A DNA stretch of 64,000 nucleotides. Source: Pseudoduganella plicata (GTDB lineage: Bacteria; Pseudomonadota; Gammaproteobacteria; Burkholderiales; Burkholderiaceae_D). A model generated the notes under the pieces. It did no database searches. It saw only the letters and a list, made by a program, of their open reading frames with translations, and had not been told where the DNA came from. Shown piece by piece: positions 57,497 to 64,000 of the stretch; the first letter of the stretch is position 1, and every line of letters starts with the position of its first letter. The translations under genes and the position numbers were made by a program. The stretch spans positions 3,472,001 to 3,536,000 of the forward strand of contig NZ_CP038026.1 in NCBI RefSeq assembly GCF_004421005.1, written 5' to 3'.

Positions 57497-57614
57497 ACGA
57501 TTCCTTTGCGACTGCGGTCGAGTTACCGCAACGCTTTAATCGTAATTGCCGTCGAGCTGCCGTTGGCCGATATAGCCGTGTTGTTTGATGTACATCAAAC
57601 AATATGAAACTCCA

Positions 57615-58523
57615 TCACGACAATAGCTTGATCCCGTCCAAGGTGGCTGCGCATTGCTCGCGGATGACTTTGACGAAGTCCGCCACGTACGCCTTCTGGC
57701 GCAACGGTGCCGGTACCGACACGTACAGGTCGCTCCACAAGCCCTGTTCGCCCAGCGGACGGGCGATCACGTAGTCATAGTCGACATAGTTTTTGATTGC
57801 CCAGTTCGGCAGGGCCGCCAGCCCGCGCCGGCTGGCGACGAGTTGCAGGATGGCGACCGTCAGCTCCGCCGTACGGCGCTGGAACGTCACGCCCGCCGGC
57901 CGCAGCAGTTCACGGATCAGGTCGATTCGCTCTTCCGGCACGGGATAGGTGATCAGGGTTTCGCCTTCGAAATCGGTCGCCTGCAGGCGGCGCTGGCCGG
58001 CCAGCCGGTGCTTCTGTGCCATCACAGTCAGAATTTCAAAGCGGAACAGGGGGAACGTGGCGTACTCGGCGCTGTAATCCGAGCCGATGACGAGGTCGGC
58101 AGCCCCCGTGCGCAACAGCTCGGCCGGCTCGCTGTGGAAGCCCGACACCAGATCGATTTCGACCTCGGGCCAGCGGGCACGGAACTCGTCCATCACGGGC
58201 ATCAGCCAGTCGAAACAGGTGTGGCACTCCAGCGCCACGCGCAATTGTCCCTGGTCGCCCTGCATCAGACGGGCCACGTCGCGTTCGGCCTGTTCGATCT
58301 CGGGCAGCATCGTGTCGGCCAGTCGCAGCAGGCGCGCGCCGATGGCCGTGAAACCGATCGGCACGGACTTGCGTTCGAACAGCGGGCCGCCGTAGCGGTC
58401 TTCCAGCAGTTTGACCTGGTGCGACAGGGCCGACTGTGTCAGGTTCAGCAGTTCGGCGGCTCGCACAAGGCTGCCGGCGGAGCGCAGCGCGGCAAGCGTG
58501 CGCAGATGACGGATTTCCAACAT
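57615..58523 (-). CDS. metR: LysR-family regulator MetR
   Basis: The 302-aa protein starts [41 protein letters not shown], matching the MetR winged helix. The effector domain has [20 protein letters not shown]. Homocysteine is the known co-effector. It is divergent from metE with a perfect MetR box between them, so it probably activates metE and controls itself. Confidence 0.93.
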   Translation of the reverse strand: MLEIRHLRTLAALRSAGSLVRAAELLNLTQSALSHQVKLLEDRYGGPLFERKSVPIGFTAIGARLLRLADTMLPEIEQAERDVARLMQGDQGQLRVALECHTCFDWLMPVMDEFRARWPEVEIDLVSGFHSEPAELLRTGAADLVIGSDYSAEYATFPLFRFEILTVMAQKHRLAGQRRLQATDFEGETLITYPVPEERIDLIRELLRPAGVTFQRRTAELTVAILQLVASRRGLAALPNWAIKNYVDYDYVIARPLGEQGLWSDLYVSVPAPLRQKAYVADFVKVIREQCAATLDGIKLLS

Positions 58524-58554
58524 GGTCCTTCCTGGCGTTCAGCACTCGACCGAA

Positions 58555-58567
58555 TGAATATTTTTCA
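58555..58567. promoter_or_regulatory. MetR-binding site TGAA-N5-TTCA
   Basis: TGAATATTTTTCA matches the MetR consensus TGAANNNNNTTCA exactly. It lies 32 nt upstream of metR and 85 nt upstream of metE, in the right place to act on both. Confidence 0.8.
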
Positions 58568-58651
58568 TGCGAATGCGCAAAATGTTTCGTTTGGCTTATT
58601 CAAACGATTGTCGCACACTCTACTGCACCAATATTTAAATGGCATGACAAC

Positions 58652-60946
58652 ATGAAAAAAATTGTTCTCCACGTCCCTGGCTTCCCGCGCATCGGTGCGG
58701 CCCGCGAACTGAAGTTCGCCCTGGAACGCTACTGGCACGATGACATCGCGGCCAGGGACCTGCACGCCACCGCCGCCACGCTACGGGCCCGCCACTGGGC
58801 AGCGCTGCGCGCCGCCGGGCTCGACTTCGTCACCGTTGGCGACTTCGCGCTTTACGACCACGTCGCCAACCATATTCAGCTGTTCGGCTGCGAGCCGGCC
58901 CGCTTTGCCTTCGGTGCGGACGAATCCGCGCTGCAGCGCTACTTCATCATGGCGCGCGGACGCAGCGGACGCGACGAATGCAGCTGCGGCAGTGCGCATG
59001 CGGCCAGTCCGGCGCTGGAAATGACCAAGTGGTTCGACACGAACTACCACTACCTCGTGCCGGAATTCTCGGACGACACCACGTTCGCGCTCGCCGGCAC
59101 GCGCCTGTTCGACGAGGTGGCCGAGGCGCAGGCGCTGGGCCACCCCGTCAAGGCGACACTGATCGGACCGCTGACGTTCCTGTGGCTGGGCAAGGGTGTC
59201 GACGACAAGCTGGCCCTGCTCGACCGCCTGCTGCCGGTCTACGGCGCCATCCTGGCGCGCCTCAAGGCCATGGGCGTGGCATGGGTGCAGCTGGACGAGC
59301 CCATCCTCGGCCTGGACCTGCCGGCAAGCTGGCGCGGCGCCTTTGAAAACGCCTATTGGCAACTGAACCAGGCGGGCGCGCCGCTCTTGCTGGCGACGTA
59401 TTTTTCGCCGCTGGAAGAAAACCTCAGCCTGGCCTGCCGCCTGCCCGTTGCCGGGCTGCACGTGGATGGTGTGCGTGCCGCCCACGAGCTGCTCAACGTG
59501 GCGGACTGGCTGCCGGCCCATAAAGTGCTGTCGGTGGGCATGGTCGACGGCCGCAATATCTGGCGCACGGACCTCGACCTGGCGCTGGTCCGGCTGGCGC
59601 CGCTGCTGGACAAGCGCGCCGGCGACCTGTGGCTGTCGACGTCGTGCTCGCTGCTGCACGTGCCGTACAGCCTGAAGGCGGAGACGGCACTGGATGCCGA
59701 GCTGAAGAGCTGGCTGGCGTTCGCACTGGAAAAGCTCGATGAACTGGCGCTGCTGCGCGCCGCCATCGCCACACCCGACGAACCCGCTGTACAGGCCGCG
59801 CTGGCAGCGTCACGCATGGCGCTGGCATCCCGTCGCGACAGTGCGCGGGTGCACAACCGGGCGGTGGCAGAGCGCCCGGTACCGGACGACAGCCGCCCCG
59901 CCCCGTTCACGCAGCGGCGCGCGCTCCAGCAGGCCCGGCTGAACCTGCCGGCGTTCCCAACGACCACGATCGGTTCGTTCCCGCAAACCTCTGCGATCCG
60001 CACTGCCCGCGCCGCCTTCCGGCGCGGCGAACTGGACGTTGCTGCTTACGAGGCCGCCATGCGGGTGGAGATCGCCCATGCCATCGGCCAGCAGGAACGG
60101 CTGGGCCTGGACGTGCTGGTGCATGGCGAAGCCGAACGCAACGACATGGTCGAATACTTCGGCGAACAACTGGACGGCTTTGCCTTCACGGCCCATGGCT
60201 GGGTGCAGTCTTATGGTTCGCGCTGCGTCAAGCCGCCCGTCATCTGGGGCGACGTGAGCCGGCCGGCACCGATGACGGTGGACTGGACCGTGTACGCGCA
60301 AAGCCTGACGGAACAACCCGTCAAAGGCATGCTGACGGGGCCGGTAACGATCCTGCAGTGGTCGTTCGTGCGCGACGACCAGCCACGGCGCGCCACGGCC
60401 ACGCAGATTGCGCTGGCCATGCGCGACGAGGTGGCGGACCTGGAGCGGGCCGGGATTGCCGTCATCCAGATCGACGAGCCGGCCTTGCGCGAGGGATTAC
60501 CGCTGCGCCAGGGCCGGCGGGCCGCGTACCTGGACTGGGCCGTGGCGGCGTTCCGCATCACGGCCGGGGTGGCGGGCGCGGCGACGCAGATCCACACGCA
60601 CATGTGCTACCCCGAGTTCAACGACATCCTGCCGCAGATCGCGGCGCTGGACGCCGACGTCATCACCATCGAGACGAGCCGCTCCGCCATGGCCCTGCTG
60701 GATGGCTTTGGCAACTTCCGCTATCCGAACGATATCGGGCCGGGTGTATACGACATCCACTCGCCGCGTGTCCCGGACAGCCGCGAGATCGCCGCGCTGC
60801 TGCGCAAGGCGCAGGCCGTGATCCCGGCGCGGCAGTTGTGGGTCAATCCGGATTGCGGACTCAAGACGCGCGGCTGGGACGAAACGGCGGCAGCGCTGCG
60901 CAATATGGTCGCGGCGGCGCACCTGCTGAGGCGGGAAGCCGCATAA
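58652..60946 (+). CDS. metE: Cobalamin-independent methionine synthase
   Basis: The 764-aa protein starts [25 protein letters not shown] and has the two-barrel MetE layout. The C-terminal catalytic barrel starts [15 protein letters not shown]. Zinc ligands are His/Cys in [12 protein letters not shown] and Cys in [11 protein letters not shown]. It transfers the methyl group of 5-methyltetrahydrofolate to homocysteine. Ribosome site is weak. An upstream in-frame extension crosses the metR start region and was rejected. Confidence 0.96.
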   Translation: MKKIVLHVPGFPRIGAARELKFALERYWHDDIAARDLHATAATLRARHWAALRAAGLDFVTVGDFALYDHVANHIQLFGCEPARFAFGADESALQRYFIMARGRSGRDECSCGSAHAASPALEMTKWFDTNYHYLVPEFSDDTTFALAGTRLFDEVAEAQALGHPVKATLIGPLTFLWLGKGVDDKLALLDRLLPVYGAILARLKAMGVAWVQLDEPILGLDLPASWRGAFENAYWQLNQAGAPLLLATYFSPLEENLSLACRLPVAGLHVDGVRAAHELLNVADWLPAHKVLSVGMVDGRNIWRTDLDLALVRLAPLLDKRAGDLWLSTSCSLLHVPYSLKAETALDAELKSWLAFALEKLDELALLRAAIATPDEPAVQAALAASRMALASRRDSARVHNRAVAERPVPDDSRPAPFTQRRALQQARLNLPAFPTTTIGSFPQTSAIRTARAAFRRGELDVAAYEAAMRVEIAHAIGQQERLGLDVLVHGEAERNDMVEYFGEQLDGFAFTAHGWVQSYGSRCVKPPVIWGDVSRPAPMTVDWTVYAQSLTEQPVKGMLTGPVTILQWSFVRDDQPRRATATQIALAMRDEVADLERAGIAVIQIDEPALREGLPLRQGRRAAYLDWAVAAFRITAGVAGAATQIHTHMCYPEFNDILPQIAALDADVITIETSRSAMALLDGFGNFRYPNDIGPGVYDIHSPRVPDSREIAALLRKAQAVIPARQLWVNPDCGLKTRGWDETAAALRNMVAAAHLLRREAA

Positions 60947-61042
60947 ACGCTGGCGGCGTGGTGGATCGGGAGTGCGTTCCGGCACGTGGAAATGCCTCCC
61001 AATAAATAGTTTTTGACAGTAAAATGCTCGGGCCCCGCCTGA

Positions 61043-61083
61043 GGAGGCGCTGATTTGATTCTGCGGATGAGATCAGCGCTTCC
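61043..61083. repeat. Intergenic repeat, family C, copy 2
   Basis: GGAGGCGCTGAT and ATCAGCGCTTCC pair with one mismatch around a 17-nt loop. It lies between metE and minC, reading the same way. Its left arm and loop resemble the copy at 53.46 kb. Confidence 0.65.
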
Positions 61084-61109
61084 CTAATGCCCGACCATCT
61101 ACTATCGAC

Positions 61110-61889
61110 ATGTCCAAAAGCCCGTTTCAGAAGCCGATCGAAATCAAGATTTCCACCGTCGTCGCCGTGTCCGCGATCCTGCACACGTCCGACGGCATCG
61201 CCCTCGATGCTGCGTTGCAGGGCATGACGGGCGGCGTTCCCGACTTTTTCGAAGGCGACCTGGCCGTCATCGACGTGGGCGACCTGGCCCCGGGCTGCGA
61301 GCGCATCGACTGGGCCGGCACGATTGCGCTGCTGAAGAAATACCGCCTGAACCCGGTCGCGGTGCGCAATGCACGCCCGGACATGGTCGGGGAAATCGCC
61401 GCGCACGGCCTGTCGCTGGACACGGGCAAGCGCGACGATTCCGCAGCCGCTCCCGCTGTTGCGTCCATGCCCGAGCCGGCACCGGCCGTTGCGCCGCCGC
61501 CTGCGCCCGCTTTGACGCCAGGCGCAAACGGCGCCGCCACGACGGCCACGATGATCATCGACACCCCCGTGCGGGCCGGCCAGCGCATCTATGCGCGCGG
61601 CGGCGACCTGATTGTCATGGCCGTCGTCAACAATGGTGCGGAAATCATTGCCGACGGCAGTATTCACGTCTACAACACCCTGAACGGCCGCGCGCTGGCT
61701 GGCGCGTCGGGCGATGCCAGCGCCCGCATCTTCGCTCTGTCGATGGCGCCAGAACTGGTGTCGATCGCGGGTGTTTACCGGACGTTCGAGGATGGTTTCC
61801 CCGCCGAACAGGCCCGCCAGCCCGCACAAATCAGGCTCAACGGTGACAAACTGGATATACAATCCGTTAATTCGGCAACGCGCGCGTGA
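61110..61889 (+). CDS. minC: Septum site-determining protein MinC
   Basis: The 259-aa protein has the MinC N-terminal domain (IEIKISTVVAVSAILHTSDG), an Ala/Pro-rich linker (about 110-148), and the C-terminal beta-helix domain with VRAGQRIYARGGDLIVMAVVNNGAEIIADGSIHVY. It inhibits FtsZ polymerisation away from midcell with MinD. First of minCDE. Confidence 0.95.
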   Translation: MSKSPFQKPIEIKISTVVAVSAILHTSDGIALDAALQGMTGGVPDFFEGDLAVIDVGDLAPGCERIDWAGTIALLKKYRLNPVAVRNARPDMVGEIAAHGLSLDTGKRDDSAAAPAVASMPEPAPAVAPPPAPALTPGANGAATTATMIIDTPVRAGQRIYARGGDLIVMAVVNNGAEIIADGSIHVYNTLNGRALAGASGDASARIFALSMAPELVSIAGVYRTFEDGFPAEQARQPAQIRLNGDKLDIQSVNSATRA

Positions 61890-61953
61890 TGTAACCCCGG
61901 TACCGCGGTAACGGCAATGTCCAACCTGCGCAGTTCACTTTAAAGGATTACTT

Positions 61954-62769
61954 GTGGCAAGAATTATTGTTGTAACGTCCGGCAAGGGCGGTGTCGGCAA
62001 AACGACGTCCAGTGCCAGCTTCTCCACCGGCCTCGCCCAGCGCGGCCACAAGACGGTCGTCATCGACTTCGACGTGGGGCTGCGCAACCTGGACCTGATC
62101 ATGGGTTGCGAACGCCGCGTCGTATACGACCTGATCAACGTCATCAACAAGGAAGCGTCGCTGAACCAGGCGCTGATCAAGGACAAGCACTGCGACAACC
62201 TCTTTATCCTGCCGGCGTCGCAGACGCGCGACAAGGATGCGCTGTCCGAAGATGGCGTCGAGGGTGTGCTGGCCGAACTGATCAAGATGGGCTTCGACTT
62301 CATCATCTGCGATTCGCCCGCCGGCATCGAGCACGGCGCGCTGATGGCGCTGACGTTTGCCGACGAGGCGCTGATCGTGACGAATCCGGAAGTGTCGTCG
62401 GTACGCGATTCGGACCGTATCCTGGGCATCATCCAGGCCAAGTCGCGCCGCGCACAGTCGGGTGGCGAGCCCGTCAAGGAACATCTGCTGATCACCCGCT
62501 ACTCGCCGAAGCGCGTGGAAGCGGGCGAAATGCTGAGCTATACGGACGTGCAGGAAATCCTGCGCATTCCGCTGATCGGTATCATTCCCGAATCGGAACA
62601 GGTGCTGCACGCGTCGAACCAGGGCAACCCGGCCATCCATTTCAAAGGAACCGACGTGGCGGAAGCCTATGAGGACGTGGTCGCCCGCTTCATGGGCGAA
62701 GAAAAGCCCCTGCGCTTCACCGATTATGAAAAACCGGGTCTCCTGAAGCGTATCTTTGGAGCAAAGTAA
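61954..62769 (+). CDS. minD: Septum site-determining ATPase MinD
   Basis: The 271-aa protein begins at GTG behind AAAGGA. It has the deviant Walker A KGGVGKTT (11-18), IDFDVGLRNLDLIMGCERR, FIICDSPAGIEHGA, and the C-terminal amphipathic membrane helix KPGLLKRIFGAK. It recruits MinC to the membrane in an ATP-dependent cycle driven by MinE. Confidence 0.97.
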   Translation: MARIIVVTSGKGGVGKTTSSASFSTGLAQRGHKTVVIDFDVGLRNLDLIMGCERRVVYDLINVINKEASLNQALIKDKHCDNLFILPASQTRDKDALSEDGVEGVLAELIKMGFDFIICDSPAGIEHGALMALTFADEALIVTNPEVSSVRDSDRILGIIQAKSRRAQSGGEPVKEHLLITRYSPKRVEAGEMLSYTDVQEILRIPLIGIIPESEQVLHASNQGNPAIHFKGTDVAEAYEDVVARFMGEEKPLRFTDYEKPGLLKRIFGAK

Positions 62770-63021
62770 ATGGCCCTGCTATCTTTCCTGTTCCAGAGCA
62801 AGCCCAAAACGGCCACGGCCGCCAAGGAGCGCCTGCAAATCATCATCGCGCGCGAACGCAACGGGCGCACGGGGCCGGATTTCCTGCCGGCACTGCACAA
62901 GGAGCTGATCGAAGTCATCTCCAAGTACACCAAGGTGAATGCGGACGACATCAAGATTTCGCTGGACCGCCAGGGCAACCTGGAAGTGCTCGACGTCAAC
63001 GTCGTCCTGCCGGACGCGTAA
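62770..63021 (+). CDS. minE: Cell division topological specificity factor MinE
   Basis: The 83-aa protein starts MALLSFLFQSKPKTATAAKERLQIIIARER, the usual MinE membrane and MinD-contact region. ELIEVISKYTKVNADDIKI follows in the dimerisation domain. Its ATG directly follows the minD stop. A strong palindrome lies 9 nt past its stop. Confidence 0.96.
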   Translation: MALLSFLFQSKPKTATAAKERLQIIIARERNGRTGPDFLPALHKELIEVISKYTKVNADDIKISLDRQGNLEVLDVNVVLPDA

Positions 63022-63030
63022 GCCTTCGGT

Positions 63031-63093
63031 CCACGGCCGAGCTCGTGACAACATCGGTGCCTGACCCCGATGTTGTCACGAGCTCGGCCGTGG
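63031..63093. repeat. Palindromic intergenic repeat, family A, copy 2
   Basis: A perfect 27-bp inverted repeat (63031-63057 and 63067-63093) encloses a 9-nt loop. Its right part repeats the 23-mer of copy 1 exactly (63057-63079). It lies between convergent minE and the DUF697-like gene and could end both transcripts. Confidence 0.88.
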
Positions 63094-63097
63094 CGCA

Positions 63098-63586
63098 TTA
63101 TTCCTTCGCGGCCAGTAACTCATGCGCCACCCTGGCGCAGGCTTCCACGTGCTGGTAGCCGATCTGGCGAAACGCAAAGAAGCCGATCGCGGCCGAAGCC
63201 GCCTGTCCCGCCAGCGGCACGAAGCGCGTTGCCTGCTTCGCCAGCAGTTTCGTCCCTGACTTTTTCACCACTTTGAGCAGTAATTCGCGCGTGACGAGGC
63301 GCCCGACCAGTGCGCCGCCGACGCTGACGGCGGCCTGGTACGCAATCAGCCGGAAGCGCGGCTGCAACTTGTCGACCTGCTCCGGCGTCAGCCCGAATTC
63401 GCGGTTGACGTCCTCGATCAGCTGGGTAAACAGCTTCAGGTCCGACACGATGTCGATGCCCGGCAGCGGTACCGCCGACACGGCCGCCGACGCGGCGGCG
63501 CGCCGCCTCACCATGCCCCGGCAACGCTCCCTGACCTCGGCAATGCCCTCCGGTGACCCCGGCAACAACTCCCATCCAGTGTCCAC
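63098..63586 (-). CDS. DUF697-like membrane-associated protein
   Basis: The 162-aa protein carries two moderately hydrophobic helices (AAYQ-VSVGGALVGRLV region and FVPLAGQAASAAIGFFAF) and IVSDLKLFTQLIEDVNREFGL. These resemble YcjF/DUF697 proteins. GTG at 63586 is chosen because GGGAG lies 8 nt upstream; a TTG 15 nt further up has no such site. Function unknown. Confidence 0.72.
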   Translation of the reverse strand: MDTGWELLPGSPEGIAEVRERCRGMVRRRAAASAAVSAVPLPGIDIVSDLKLFTQLIEDVNREFGLTPEQVDKLQPRFRLIAYQAAVSVGGALVGRLVTRELLLKVVKKSGTKLLAKQATRFVPLAGQAASAAIGFFAFRQIGYQHVEACARVAHELLAAKE

Positions 63587-63765
63587 GTCGATAACTCCCA
63601 ATTAATTGCCAAATGTAAAAGTTGATTGAAAACGAAGCTTTTTGAGTGTACCGTGTATCGGCTGGACGGGCTCGCACCACTCCCGCACAAGCGCTCGTGA
63701 CAGCGCCGGCAGTTAATACCTGTCAGAAATAATTGGTATGTTTAGTAACTATTTTTGGCAATCCC

Positions 63766-63774
63766 TGTTATATT
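63766..63774 (+). promoter_or_regulatory. Extended -10 promoter candidate of the response regulator
   Basis: TGTTATATT gives TG-N-TATATT, a good extended -10, 44 nt upstream of the ATG at 63818. No matching -35 is obvious, as is usual for extended -10 promoters. Confidence 0.45.
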
Positions 63775-63817
63775 CCTGTGACTAAGCCTTACCCCCTCGT
63801 TTTAACTTGTCGATAAG

Positions 63818-64000
63818 ATGAAAATCGTCGTTCTAGATAATGACCGGAGTCAGACCGACCTGATATGCCAGGTGCTGACGTCGGCGGGCCACGTCTGTCA
63901 TGGTTTCCAGACCGGCAGGGATTTGTTGAGCCAACTCCGCAAGGAGGAATACGACATGCTTATCTTCGATTGGCAGGTCGGCGATATGGGAGGTGCGGAT
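63818..64000 (+). CDS. Response regulator (partial, receiver domain)
   Basis: The first 61 codons read MKIVVLDNDRSQTDLICQVL... and are cut by the window edge. The acidic pair in LDND and the likely phospho-acceptor Asp in MLIFDWQVGD fit a CheY-like receiver. The output domain is not visible. Confidence 0.85.
   Translation, partial: MKIVVLDNDRSQTDLICQVLTSAGHVCHGFQTGRDLLSQLRKEEYDMLIFDWQVGDMGGAD

Noticed and set aside
58436..58651. N-terminal extension of MetE
   Set aside because: It crosses the MetR box and the metR start. The family begins [15 protein letters not shown].

Overview
This window reads as a chromosomal segment of a GC-rich betaproteobacterium of the Oxalobacteraceae (Massilia / Pseudoduganella / Duganella type). 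That placement is inferred from the gene content: an exosortase-A (XrtA/PEP-CTERM) exopolysaccharide locus with prsK/prsR, a malonate decarboxylase operon, polyhydroxybutyrate genes, tandem M13 peptidases beside a TonB receptor, and palindromic intergenic repeats. No phage, IS element, rRNA or CRISPR array is visible.

Region 1 (1-25.6 kb) is most of an exopolysaccharide locus. A divergent promoter region near 3.2-3.4 kb separates two transcripts. Leftward are an AMP-forming ligase, a PLP decarboxylase and an asparagine-synthase-like protein cut by the window edge. Rightward are an acyl carrier protein, two exosortase-associated hydrolases, a glycosyltransferase with a 1-nt frameshift, a TPR protein and a polymerase/ligase-like membrane protein with a carbohydrate-binding-like insert; all of these overlap by 4-14 nt. 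Next come tviB-tviC (UDP-HexNAc dehydrogenase and 4-epimerase), an initiating sugar-phosphate transferase and the prsK-prsR two-component pair, all leftward. The last block holds a GT2-GT4 fusion, an acetyltransferase-like protein, a GT2, a Wzx-type flippase, a methyltransferase-like protein, a GT4 and a CPBP protease-like protein. No exosortase or PEP-CTERM substrate lies inside the window.

Region 2 (25.6-34.4 kb) is a leftward malonate operon: mdcR, then a separate transcript with an SLC13-like transporter followed by mdcA-C-D-E-G-B-H.

Region 3 (34.5-48.5 kb) holds a frameshifted membrane protein gene, tRNA-Arg(CCG), a membrane-anchored cytochrome c, a leftward Spy-like / TonB receptor / M13 / M13 group, a C-terminal processing protease, a KAS III-like synthase and a YbaL-type antiporter.

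Region 4 (48.5-64 kb) is core metabolism and division: fadH-type reductase, START-like protein, DUF2721, proline iminopeptidase, a PLP D-amino-acid enzyme, phaA-phbB, metR/metE with a perfect MetR box between them, minCDE, a DUF697-like protein and the start of a response regulator.

Three families of short palindromic repeats sit between genes. Two genes (near 5.56 kb and 34.83 kb) carry 1-nt frameshifts in C runs, which are either assembly errors or real lesions.
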